Below, piece after piece: positions 9,798 through 18,111 of a stretch of 64,000 nt of DNA (position 1 is its first letter; the number at the start of each line of letters is the position of its first letter). The stretch is from Sinisalibacter lacisalsi (GTDB lineage: Bacteria > Pseudomonadota > Alphaproteobacteria > Rhodobacterales > Rhodobacteraceae): the NCBI RefSeq assembly GCF_014640115.1, contig NZ_BMGI01000001.1:580501-644500 (forward strand). Direction: 5' to 3'. The translations under genes were made by a program, and so were the position numbers. A model generated the notes under the pieces. It was not told where the DNA came from, did no database searches, and saw only the letters and a program-made list of their open reading frames with translations.

Positions 9798-9854
9798 GCG
9801 CGCGGACACGAACCGGGTTCGCGCGGAACCCCCCAATGACGAGGCGCATGGCCA

Positions 9855-11030
<1,176 letters not shown>

Positions 11031-11052
11031 CTCCGAGGCTTGAACAAGATCG

Positions 11053-11083
11053 AAAGGGCCGCCCTCCAGGGGCGGCCCTTTTC
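11053..11083 (+). terminator. Intrinsic terminator after tuf1
   Basis: Perfect 12-base-pair stem with AAAGGGCCGCCC on the left and its complement on the right, loop TCCAG, ending in TTTT. It lies 23 bases after the tuf1 stop and should end the tuf1 transcript. Confidence 0.85.
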
Positions 11084-11106
11084 GTTTGGCGGGTCAAGCG
11101 GTTACG

Positions 11107-11163
11107 AAACCGCTCGTGACGCGCATTCGAATGCGCGTCGGACTGCCCTTCGAAAGGCGGTTT
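11107..11163. repeat. Nested palindrome element between tuf1 and the acetyltransferase gene
   Basis: A perfect 22-base palindrome at 11118-11139, centred on CGCATTCGAATGCG, sits inside a wider inverted pair AAACCGC (11107-11113) and GCGGTTT (11157-11163). A second imperfect palindrome around CCTTCGAAAGG lies between them. This is part of a set of intergenic palindromes in this window and is not explained by the terminator just upstream. Confidence 0.6.
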
Positions 11164-11282
11164 TCCCGGGCTGGATCGACCGGGCAAAACCCTGTATGCT
11201 TGGCCTATCCGACGGGAGGGTGACATGGACAAAGCGCTGAACTGACCGAACCGAAACTGCCACGTTTTGCCGGAGTTCAGCC

Positions 11283-11945
11283 ATGCCTGCGCCCTTTCTC
11301 GACGCCTCGCTGCGTCATCCGCTCATCAACATCCACGGCGAGCCGCACAACCAGACCGTCCAGCTCGCCCGTGTCATCGACCACCCGAACATCGCGGTAG
11401 GCGATTTCACCTATTACAACGATTTCGATCCCGTTGAGGACTACGCCGCCCGGATCGCGCCTTATCTCTACCCGGGCGCACCCGAGCGGCTGGTGATCGG
11501 CCGGTTCTGCCAGATCGCCCACGGCGTGCGCTTTCTCGCCGCCGGCAATCATCCGATGGATGGCTTTTCAACCTATCCGTTCCCGATGTTCGACCACGGG
11601 CTGATGGAGCAGTACCCGGCGCTCTTCGCGCCCCGGCCCGACACGTTGATCGGCCACGATGTCTGGCTCGGGCAGGGGGCGATGGTGATGCCGGGGGTGA
11701 CGATCGGCAACGGCGCGGTGATCGGCGCGGGCGCTGTGGTGGCGCGCGACGTGCCGCCATGGAGCGTGGTGGTGGGCAACCCCGCCGGGGTGCTGCGGCA
11801 GCGCTTCGACGCGCCGGTGCGGGCGCTGCTCGACCGGCTGGCCTGGTGGGATCTGCCGCTGGACGAGATCCGCGCGTTGGTGCCGGTTCTGGCCTCGGGC
11901 GACCGTGCCGGGCTGGAAGCGGCAATGCGGCGATTGAGGTCTTGA
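11283..11945 (+). CDS. CatB/Vat-like hexapeptide-repeat O-acetyltransferase
   Basis: A 220-residue left-handed beta-helix acyltransferase. Features include [32 protein letters not shown] near residues 60-95 (the loop with the catalytic His of xenobiotic acetyltransferases), then hexapeptide turns [48 protein letters not shown] split over about 121-170. Relatives acetylate streptogramin A or chloramphenicol using acetyl-CoA, but chromosomal members often act on sugars or unknown substrates, so resistance should not be assumed. The gene stands alone between the tuf1 terminator and tRNA-Trp, an accessory insertion in the ribosomal cluster. Its stop codon overlaps the candidate tRNA promoter. Confidence 0.82.
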   Translation: MPAPFLDASLRHPLINIHGEPHNQTVQLARVIDHPNIAVGDFTYYNDFDPVEDYAARIAPYLYPGAPERLVIGRFCQIAHGVRFLAAGNHPMDGFSTYPFPMFDHGLMEQYPALFAPRPDTLIGHDVWLGQGAMVMPGVTIGNGAVIGAGAVVARDVPPWSVVVGNPAGVLRQRFDAPVRALLDRLAWWDLPLDEIRALVPVLASGDRAGLEAAMRRLRS

Positions 11946-11970
11946 AACCCGCGCCACCTTCGGTTACGTC
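11942..11970 (+). promoter_or_regulatory. Candidate promoter of tRNA-Trp
   Basis: TTGAAA at 11942-11947, a 17-base spacer, then TACGTC at 11965-11970. The predicted transcript start is a few bases before the tRNA 5' end at 11984. The -35 is strong, the -10 weak. Confidence 0.45.
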
Positions 11971-11983
11971 CAGCCTCGGCCAC

Positions 11984-12059
11984 AGGGGTATAGCTCAGCT
12001 GGTAGAGCGACGGTCTCCAAAACCGTAGGTCGCGGGTTCGAGCCCTGCTGCCCCTGCCA
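11984..12059 (+). tRNA. tRNA-Trp (anticodon CCA)
   Basis: A 76-base cloverleaf. The acceptor stem AGGGGTA pairs with TGCCCCT, the D arm is GCTCAGCTGGTAGAGC, the anticodon loop CTCCAAA gives anticodon CCA, and the T arm contains GGGTTCGAGCCC. The 3' CCA (12057-12059) is encoded in the genome. tRNA-Trp between tuf and secE is the ancestral alphaproteobacterial order. Confidence 0.97.
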
Positions 12060-12065
12060 CATCCT

Positions 12066-12920
12066 TCAGAAGAACACGTATTTGGCGCCGATGCCGGTGA
12101 CGATCACCGCCATCGCGGCCTGTAGCCAGTGGTTGGCGAGGCGGCGGTTGATATGCGGCCCAAGCACCGCCCCGAGCACCGCGCCGGCCACCAGCGGAGC
12201 GAGGATCGGCCAGTCGAGCGGCGCGCCGAGGTTCAGGTAGTTGCCGACGGATACCAGAAGCGACATGAAGATCGGGATCGCCGAGGTGGCGGGGATGATG
12301 TGCATCGGCATGCCGAGGATCGTGGCCATGTAGGGCACCATCAGGAAACCGCCGCCGACGCCGAAGATCGCGGCGGTGAAGGCGATCACCGCCCCGGCGA
12401 TCAGCGGCGAGATCACCGGCACCCGGTAGCGCGCATCGCCATAGCGAAAGCACATGCAGCCAAGTTGCAGCACCTTGTCGGTGACCGCGCCGATGAAGGG
12501 CTGCATCGCCCCGCCCTCGCCCCGGCGCGCCCCTTGCCAGTGACGATAGAGCTTCCAGCCGATCTGCGCCGCGATCGCCAGCGTGAGCAGGCCGAACAGC
12601 GGGCGGAAGGTGGCCATGTCGGAGAGGTAGAGCGCCGAGACGGTGCTGCCCGCCCATGCCCCCACGATACCGCCCAGCCCGAGCAGCACCCCGAGCGAGG
12701 GCACAACCGCGCCGCGCCGCACGTAGCCGGGCACGAAGGTGAGCGCCGTGGCCAGCACCACGATCTGCGTCATCGGCTTCACGCTGTTGGGTTCCATCAC
12801 GCCGAACAGGGTGATCAGGCCGAAGGAGGAAAGTATCCCTCCCGCCGCGCCGATGGCGGAAAAGACGATGCCGACAAGCACGCCCCAGCCGACGATTGCC
12901 GCGATCAGGCCAAGCTCCAT
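12066..12920 (-). CDS. TauE/SafE family sulfite or organic-anion exporter
   Basis: A 284-residue membrane protein with about eight hydrophobic helices. The family signature GxGGG appears as FGVGGGFLMVPYM, and the duplicated N-terminal half has FSAIGAAGGILSSFGLITLFG. TauE/SafE proteins are proposed to export sulfite or sulfoacetate produced during taurine or sulfonate breakdown, or to move other small anions; the substrate is not visible here. ATG 12920 is preceded by AAGGAG at a good distance. It is on the opposite strand to the ribosomal cluster and ends 6 bases after tRNA-Trp, another single-gene insertion between tuf1 and secE. Confidence 0.88.
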   Translation of the reverse strand: MELGLIAAIVGWGVLVGIVFSAIGAAGGILSSFGLITLFGVMEPNSVKPMTQIVVLATALTFVPGYVRRGAVVPSLGVLLGLGGIVGAWAGSTVSALYLSDMATFRPLFGLLTLAIAAQIGWKLYRHWQGARRGEGGAMQPFIGAVTDKVLQLGCMCFRYGDARYRVPVISPLIAGAVIAFTAAIFGVGGGFLMVPYMATILGMPMHIIPATSAIPIFMSLLVSVGNYLNLGAPLDWPILAPLVAGAVLGAVLGPHINRRLANHWLQAAMAVIVTGIGAKYVFF

Positions 12921-13101
12921 GTTCCTGCTCCTTCGGTTGCTGCGGTGCCGGTGCGCGAAGGCTAGCGGCGCGGGTGCGGGCCTTCCATGGCCGCAAATGC
13001 CGCACCCCTCCGCGTCAACCGGCTGGCAACCTGTCGTATGCAAACCTCTGGAGCGGCGCGCGCGGCCATGGTATCGAGCGAAAAAGGCAGGAGCACAGGC
13101 C

Positions 13102-14182
13102 ATGAAAAACCCTTACCAGCGGGTCGGCCCGGAGGCGTTCTGGAAACACGCCGTGGCCAGCCACTCGCCGTTCGAGATCGGCGGGCTGTGGACGCCGAAA
13201 TACCCCGTCACGCCAGCGATGCCGATCGTTACCGCCGGATCGTGTTTCGCCCAGCACATCGGCAAGGCGCTGGCCGCGCGCGGCTACGCCTGGCACAACG
13301 CCGAGACCGCCCCGCCGATGCTCGACGAGGAAACGGCGCGGCGTTTCAACCACGGCATCTTCTCTTTCCGCACCGGCAACATCTACACCACCCGGATGCT
13401 GCGCCAATGGCTCGAACAGGCCCATGGCGAGGCGGAGCCAATGTGGGAAGCCTGGGAGGATGGCAAGGGGCGGGTGTTCGACCCGCTGCGGCCAACGATC
13501 GAACCCGGCGGCTTCGCCTCGGAGGACGAGATGCGCGCCGCGCGCGAGGTGACCTATGGGGCGATCCGCCGCGCGGTGCAGACGGCCGGGGTTTTCATCT
13601 TCACCCTCGGTCTCACCGAAAGCTGGGCCAACGCGGCCACGGGGCAGGAATACGCCAGCTGCCCCGGGACCTCGGCGGGCAGTTATGACCCCGAGGCGCA
13701 TGTTTTCGTCAATCACCGCGTCGATGCGATCCAGGCCGATCTCGAGGCCGCGCTCGCGATCCTGAACCGGGCCAACCCCGATCTGAAGGTTTTGCTCACC
13801 GTCTCGCCGGTGCCGCTCACCGCCACCGCCTCGGGCCAGCATGTGCTCACCGCCACGAGCTACTCCAAGTCGGTGTTGCGCGCGGTGGCGGGCATGGCGG
13901 CGCAGGACCACGACTGGGTGGATTATTTCCCGTCCTACGAGATCATCACCGCGCCGCCCTACCGGGGCATGTTCTTCGAGCCGAACCAGCGATCGGTCAC
14001 CGCCCATGGCGTTGACTTCGTGATGCGGAATTTCTTCGCCGACCAGGCCGCGGCCTTCGGCAAGGAGATCGCCCGCGAAAGCCGCGCGCGCGAGGCGGCG
14101 AGGCAGGGTTGCCGAAGCGCGGGAGGCGGTCAAGAGCGCAGGCGTGGTCTGCGAGGAGGAGATGCTCAATGCCTTCGGCTGA
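13102..14182 (+). pseudogene. GSCFA domain protein, frameshifted near its 3' end
   Basis: Starts at ATG 13102 behind a GCAGGAGC ribosome site. The signature GSCFAQHIG is at residues 46-54, and GLTESW, VLLTVSPVPLTAT and YFPSYEI are typical of the GSCFA family, an SGNH-like group of unknown enzymatic role. The frame is good to about 14080. After that its reading loses protein character, while the +1 frame reads VAEAREAVKSAGVVCEEEMLNAFG and stops at 14182, the expected C-terminus. The span of 1081 bases is 360 codons plus one, which fits a one-base insertion, probably in the CG-rich run at 14075-14100. The end overlaps the next gene by 14 bases. Sequencing error and real decay cannot be separated here. 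Confidence 0.7.
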
Positions 14183-14905
14183 CCGGATCTGCGTTTACGG
14201 CGACAGCCATATCGGCTCGGTCAAGCGCGCGCTCGATGCGGGGCTGCTGCCGGAGCTGGAAGGTCGATTGGCGTTCTGGGGCGCGGCGGGCCCGGCGTTT
14301 CGGGGGCTTCGGCTCAAGGGCGGTCGCATCGTGCCCGACGCGGCGGCGGTCGAGGCCGTTGCCAAGGTGCGCGGCGATGGGCCGGAAACCCTGGGGCCCG
14401 GCGATTTCGACGCCTTCGTGTTCTACGCCGCGCGGATGCGCATCGGCGACCTGGTGCTGGCGATGCAGCGCCACGAGGCCGCCCATGGCCTGGTTTCGCA
14501 GGCGGTGATGGAGGCCGCGGTGGGCCAGTGGCTGGGCCGCATCCGGGCCTATCGCTTCGCCCAGGCTTTCGCCGGGGCGGGGGGCGGATCGCCTTCGTGC
14601 CGGCGTCCTTTCCAACCACCGGCGTGATCGACGCGGCACGGGAAGCCGAGCTTTACCACGCACCGCGCGAGGCCGGGGCGGTGGCGCGCACGCTCGACGC
14701 GGTGGCACGGGTGGGGGCAGCCGACGGTGTGACGCTGGTACACCAGCCCGACGACACGCTGACGCCCGAGTTGATGACCAAGGCCGAGTTCGCCGCCGAA
14801 TCCGCGCGGGAAAACGGTGACGTGGTGCATAAGAGCCCGCCCTTCGCCGCGATCATGATGCGCGCGGCGCTGGGCGCGCTCGAGGCGCGCGCCGAGGCGG
14901 CCTGA
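14169..14905 (+). pseudogene. Hypothetical GDSH-motif protein, frameshifted; partner of the GSCFA gene
   Basis: Begins at ATG 14169 inside the end of the GSCFA gene: MPSADRICVYGDSHIGSVKRALDAG. The GDSH motif near residue 11 resembles block I of SGNH hydrolases, but other blocks are unclear, so the function is not assigned. The frame holds to about 14575, within a G-rich run (GGGGCGGGGGGCGG); after that the protein continues in another frame as RIAFVPASFPTTGVIDAAREAEL to the stop at 14905. The span is 737 bases, one short of a multiple of three, so a single base seems lost. Joined, it would be about 245 residues. Coupling with the GSCFA gene suggests they act together. Confidence 0.6.
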
Positions 14906-14923
14906 CCGGAAGCGAAGAACGGC

Positions 14924-15799
14924 ATGGCGCTTTTTGATGACATCACGGTGCGCCTCGCCCGAGCACGCGCGACGCGCAAGGCGCAGCCCACTGCTGCGGT
15001 CGCCGCGCTGGCGGGCGACCTTCCCCGGCCCGAGCCGCTGGCGGCCGATACCGAGGCGGGCAAGGTCGCGCTGCGCCTGTTCAGGCCGGAAGGGGCGGGA
15101 ACGGATGCGCCGGTCTACATCAATTTCCACGGTGGTGGCTTCGTGCTGCGCGCACCGGAGATGGACGATCATATCTGCCGCGGCCTCGCCGCCCGGCTGG
15201 GCTGCGTGGTGCTCAGCCCCGATTACGCCACCGCGCCGGGCGCGCGCTTCCCCGCCGCGCCGACGCAGGCCCTGGCGCTCGGCTGGTGGGCCAGTTTCGC
15301 CGGCCGCAAGCTGGGGTGGGACGGCAAGCGCATCGCGCTGGGCGGGCAGGGCGCGGGGGCCAACCTCGCGATCGGCGCCTGCCTGGATCTGCCGGCGCGG
15401 ATGGGGTTCAAGCCTCGCGGAGTGGTCGCCACGTCGCCGCTGCTCGATCTCGCCCAGCCGCCGCAGGGCCTTTCGCGCCTCGCTCGCGCGGGGCTTGCCG
15501 CCTACCTGCCCGATCCGGTCGCCCGCGCCGCGCCTCTGGCCTCGCCGCTGCGGGCCGAAACGCTGGCGGGCTTTCCGCCCACGCTCCTGGCCTTCGGGGC
15601 GACCGATCCCTGGCGCGGGCAAGGCGAGGCCTTCGCCGACCGGCTGCGGCAGGCGGGCGCCAACCCGCAGGTGCGGATCGCGCCGGGGGCCGGGCATCGC
15701 GTTTTGCACGCTGGCCCGACGGACGCGGCCGCGGAGGTGCTTGCGGCGATGTCGGATTTCCTCGCGCCGCTTTTCGCGGGCGCCCGGGGAGGCTCTTGA
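14924..15799 (+). CDS. Alpha/beta hydrolase of the HSL type lacking the catalytic serine
   Basis: A 291-residue alpha/beta hydrolase-fold protein. The HSL oxyanion motif HGGGF is at 69-73. The nucleophile elbow, normally G-D-S-A-G-G-N, reads G-Q-G-A-G-A-N at 141-147, so the catalytic Ser is Gly143 and the preceding Asp is Gln142. The acid loop (GATDPW) and histidine (GAGHRVLHAG) are kept. The protein may therefore be a non-hydrolytic member, or use an unusual mechanism. The gene follows the GDSH-motif gene by 18 bases on the same strand. The secE promoter overlaps its stop. Fold confidence is high; activity is doubtful. Confidence 0.8.
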   Translation: MALFDDITVRLARARATRKAQPTAAVAALAGDLPRPEPLAADTEAGKVALRLFRPEGAGTDAPVYINFHGGGFVLRAPEMDDHICRGLAARLGCVVLSPDYATAPGARFPAAPTQALALGWWASFAGRKLGWDGKRIALGGQGAGANLAIGACLDLPARMGFKPRGVVATSPLLDLAQPPQGLSRLARAGLAAYLPDPVARAAPLASPLRAETLAGFPPTLLAFGATDPWRGQGEAFADRLRQAGANPQVRIAPGAGHRVLHAGPTDAAAEVLAAMSDFLAPLFAGARGGS

Positions 15800-15824
15800 A
15801 ATGCCCGCGCGCTTCCCGTATGTG
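15796..15824 (+). promoter_or_regulatory. Promoter of secE
   Basis: TTGAAA at 15796-15801, a 17-base spacer, then TATGTG at 15819-15824. It overlaps the stop codon of the hydrolase gene and lies 27 bases before the secE start at 15851. Confidence 0.6.
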
Positions 15825-15850
15825 CGCTGCAACCCGTGAAAGGCATGATG

Positions 15851-16048
15851 ATGGCGAAGACCAATCCGTTCCAGTTCATCCAGCAGGTTCGCTCGGAGGT
15901 CGCCAAGGTGGTGTGGCCGACGCGGCGCGAGGTTCTGCTCACCACCGGCATGGTTGTCGCCATGGCGGCGCTGACGGCGGTGTTCTTCTCGCTGGTCGAC
16001 CTGGCGATTCGCTCGGGGCTGAACGGAATCCTCTCCGCCTTCGGCTGA
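15851..16048 (+). CDS. secE: Preprotein translocase subunit SecE
   Basis: A 65-residue single-span SecE, the clamp subunit of the SecYEG channel. The amphipathic helix FIQQVRSEVAKVVWPTRREVLLTT, interrupted here at about residue 30, is the conserved SecE core with the VVWPTR motif, followed by one membrane helix (GMVVAMAALTAVFFSLVDLAI). The start MAKTNPF at 15851 is chosen because AAAGG at 15839-15843 gives proper spacing; GTG 15836 and ATGs at 15845 and 15848 are also in frame. Unusually, a strong terminator separates it from nusG. Confidence 0.93.
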   Translation: MAKTNPFQFIQQVRSEVAKVVWPTRREVLLTTGMVVAMAALTAVFFSLVDLAIRSGLNGILSAFG

Positions 16049-16064
16049 TCTCCGCCCAAACCTC

Positions 16065-16093
16065 TTGAATCCACGCGGGTTCGGGGCTATTCC
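16065..16093 (+). promoter_or_regulatory. Candidate promoter between secE and nusG
   Basis: TTGAAT at 16065-16070, a 17-base spacer, then TATTCC at 16088-16093. It lies after secE and before a strong intrinsic terminator, so a transcript starting near 16100 would be only about 50 bases unless read-through into nusG occurs. Confidence 0.5.
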
Positions 16094-16112
16094 CGGCTCC
16101 AATCCCCGAAGA

Positions 16113-16149
16113 GGCGTGCAATGATTCGAGTTGCACGCCGGTTTTTTTT
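16113..16149 (+). terminator. Intrinsic terminator / possible attenuator between secE and nusG
   Basis: Stem GGCGTGCAA paired with TTGCACGCC (perfect 9 pairs), loop TGATTCGAG, then GG and eight T residues. This is one of the strongest terminators in the window. CCCGAA upstream (16105-16110) can also pair with TTCGGG across the T-run (16148-16153), giving a possible alternative fold. Confidence 0.8.
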
Positions 16150-16226
16150 CGGGCGCGCGGGTGACCGCGCAGGAATCAAAGACCCTTCGGCGAGGCATTC
16201 CCGCCAGGAAACGAGGCTGAAACGAG

Positions 16227-16760
16227 ATGGCGAAACGGTGGTATTCGGTGAGCGTTCTCTCGAATTACGAGAAGAAGATTGCCGAGCAGATCAAAACGGC
16301 CGTGGCCGACGCCGGGCTCGAGGACGAGATCGACGAAGTGCTCGTGCCGACCGAAGAGGTCATCGAGGTGCGTCGCGGCAAGAAGGTGACCACCGAGCGC
16401 CGCTTCATGCCGGGCTACGTGCTCGTGCACATGGAAATGTCGGATCAGGGCTATCACCTGATCAGCTCGATCAACCGCGTCACCGGTTTCCTCGGCCCGC
16501 AGGGCCGCCCGATGCCGATGCGCGACGCCGAGGTGCAGGGCATCCTCGGCCGGGTTGAGGAAGGCGCCGAGGCGCCGCGCACGCTCATCAGCTTCGAGAT
16601 CGGCGAGACGGTTTCGGTGACCGATGGCCCGTTCGAGGGCTTCGACGGTCAGGTCGAGGGCGTGGACGACGACAACCAGCGCCTCAAGGTGTCGGTCTCG
16701 ATCTTCGGCCGGGCCACCCCGGTCGAACTGGAATTCACCCAGGTCACCAAACAGACCTGA
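16227..16760 (+). CDS. nusG: Transcription termination/antitermination factor NusG
   Basis: A 177-residue NusG. The N-terminal NGN domain starts MAKRWYSVSVLSNYEKKIAEQI and includes the RRFMPGYVLVHMEMSD strand and a FLGP loop. The C-terminal KOW domain covers about 125-177 (GETVSVTDGPFEGFDGQVEGV). It binds RNA polymerase, suppresses pausing and couples to Rho or ribosomal S10, whose gene is in the same cluster. The start has GAAACGAGG upstream. It lies after a strong terminator, so its message must come from read-through or the small promoter at 16065. It is followed by the rplK-rplA leader. Confidence 0.97.
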   Translation: MAKRWYSVSVLSNYEKKIAEQIKTAVADAGLEDEIDEVLVPTEEVIEVRRGKKVTTERRFMPGYVLVHMEMSDQGYHLISSINRVTGFLGPQGRPMPMRDAEVQGILGRVEEGAEAPRTLISFEIGETVSVTDGPFEGFDGQVEGVDDDNQRLKVSVSIFGRATPVELEFTQVTKQT

Positions 16761-16768
16761 GGCGAGTC

Positions 16769-16859
16769 CGGGCCACGGCCCGGTCAACATGTGGGAGGCG
16801 AGGGCGACGCGTTGTCCGGACCAGACCACGTCAACCAAAGGCGCCCGAACGCGTTCGGG
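16769..16859 (+). promoter_or_regulatory. rplK-rplA leader with probable L1-binding site
   Basis: Three structures lie between nusG and rplK. First a hairpin of CCGGGC / GCCCGG at 16769-16784. Second, GTGGGAGG at 16791-16798 and CCAGACCAC at 16821-16829 flank an inner stem (GGGCGAC / GTTGTCC). This asymmetric-loop layout resembles the 23S rRNA site that ribosomal protein L1 binds and the L1 autoregulation site known before L11-L1 operons. Third, a palindrome CCCGAACGCGTTCGGG at 16844-16859. L1 would repress its own operon here; this is inference from the motif. Confidence 0.6.
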
Positions 16860-16883
16860 GGCTGTTGAAGAAGGAGCAACCAG

Positions 16884-17336
16884 ATGGCCAAGAAGGTCGC
16901 TGGCAAGATGAAGCTGCAGATCCCTGCAGGTCAGGCCAACCCGTCGCCGCCCGTGGGCCCCGCCCTCGGCCAGCGCGGGATCAACATCATGGAATTCTGC
17001 AAGGCGTTCAACGCCAAGACGCAGGAGATGGAGCAGGGCGCGCCCTGCCCGACCGAGATCACCTACTACGCCGACAAGTCGTTCACGATGAACATCAAGA
17101 CCCCGCCGGCGTCGTATTTCCTCAAGAAGGCCGCCGGCCTGAAGCCCGTGGGCAAGCGCAACCGTCCGCGCGGCTCCGACAAGCCGGGCCGCGAGGTGAT
17201 CGCCACCGTGACCGTCAAGCAGGTGCGCGAGATCGCGGAAGCCAAGATGAAGGATCTCAACGCCGTCGATATCGAGGGCGCGATGCAGATCATCCTCGGC
17301 TCGGCGAAGTCGATGGGTATCGAGGTGAAAGGTTGA
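16884..17336 (+). CDS. rplK: 50S ribosomal protein L11
   Basis: A 150-residue uL11, slightly longer than the usual 141-149. The N-terminal [33 protein letters not shown] core (written here across two known motifs, [17 protein letters not shown] and GINIMEFC) binds the GTPase centre of 23S rRNA with the L7/L12 stalk, and the C-terminal domain ends in the [10 protein letters not shown] consensus. Ribosome site AGAAGGAGC precedes the ATG. Its stop is 2 bases before rplA, so the two are one transcription unit under the leader just upstream. Confidence 0.97.
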   Translation: MAKKVAGKMKLQIPAGQANPSPPVGPALGQRGINIMEFCKAFNAKTQEMEQGAPCPTEITYYADKSFTMNIKTPPASYFLKKAAGLKPVGKRNRPRGSDKPGREVIATVTVKQVREIAEAKMKDLNAVDIEGAMQIILGSAKSMGIEVKG

Positions 17337-17340
17337 TCTG

Positions 17341-18039
17341 ATGGCAAAAGTTGGAAAACGCACCCGCTCCGCCCGCGAAGCTTTCGCCGGTAAGGAAGAT
17401 ATCACCGTCGAGGAAGCCGTGACGCTGATCAAGGCGAACGCCAAGACGAAATTCGACGAAACCGTCGAGATCGCCGTGAACCTCGGGGTCGACCCGCGCC
17501 ACGCCGACCAGATGGTGCGCGGCAAGGTCTCGCTGCCGAACGGCACCGGCAAGACCATGCGCGTCGCCGTCTTCGCCCGTGGCGAAAAGGCCGACGAAGC
17601 CAAGGCCGCCGGTGCCGACATCGTCGGTGCCGAGGACCTGATGGAAATCGTGCAGGGTGGCAAGATCGAGTTCGATCGCTGCATCGCCACGCCCGACATG
17701 ATGCCGATCGTCGGTCGGCTCGGCAAGATCCTGGGCCCGCGCAACCTGATGCCGAACCCCAAGGTCGGCACGGTGACGATGGACGTGAAAGAGGCCGTCG
17801 AAGCCGCCAAGGGCGGCGAGGTCCAGTTCAAGGTCGAGAAGGCCGGCGTGGTTCATGCCGGCGTCGGCAAGGTGTCGTTCGACGAGGCCAAGCTGGTCGA
17901 GAACGTGCGCGCCTTCGTGGATGCCGTGCAGAAAGCCAAGCCCGCCGGGGCGAAGGGTGCCTACCTGAAGAAGGTGTCGCTCTCCTCGACCATGGGGCCG
18001 GGCGTCTCGGTCGATATCGACAACGCCACCGGCAACTGA
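17341..18039 (+). CDS. rplA: 50S ribosomal protein L1
   Basis: A 232-residue uL1. [15 protein letters not shown] is the typical N-terminus. [20 protein letters not shown], seen here as [16 protein letters not shown] near residue 122, is the family signature that contacts rRNA helices 76-78. L1 forms the mobile stalk that helps release deacylated tRNA, and in many bacteria it represses the L11-L1 mRNA. It closes the rplKA unit: a perfect intrinsic terminator follows 24 bases after the stop, separating it from rplJL, which in E. coli is read through. Confidence 0.97.
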   Translation: MAKVGKRTRSAREAFAGKEDITVEEAVTLIKANAKTKFDETVEIAVNLGVDPRHADQMVRGKVSLPNGTGKTMRVAVFARGEKADEAKAAGADIVGAEDLMEIVQGGKIEFDRCIATPDMMPIVGRLGKILGPRNLMPNPKVGTVTMDVKEAVEAAKGGEVQFKVEKAGVVHAGVGKVSFDEAKLVENVRAFVDAVQKAKPAGAKGAYLKKVSLSSTMGPGVSVDIDNATGN

Positions 18040-18062
18040 GCCAGCGCGACAAGACATGGCAG

Positions 18063-18089
18063 GGGCGGGCAGATTTGCCCGCCCTTTTT
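18063..18089 (+). terminator. Intrinsic terminator after rplA
   Basis: Perfect 9-pair stem GGGCGGGCA / TGCCCGCCC with loop GATT and five T residues. It ends the rplKA unit before the convergent YkgJ-type gene. Confidence 0.9.
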
Positions 18090-18111
18090 CGTTGGGTGCC
18101 CGGTTCTTCCG

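Noticed and set aside
11224-11244. A tiny ORF (MDKALN) after a GGGAGGG ribosome-like site before the acetyltransferase gene
   Set aside because: Six codons are too few to support, and it may be chance or part of the leader of the next gene.
11283-11945. Calling the CatB/Vat-like enzyme an antibiotic-resistance gene
   Set aside because: Chromosomal hexapeptide acetyltransferases of this type have many substrates, and nothing in the locus points to resistance.
13102-14508. The GSCFA gene read straight through to 14508
   Set aside because: After about 14080 the sequence becomes Arg/Ser-rich shadow and overlaps the coding frame of the next gene; the true C-terminus is seen in another frame.
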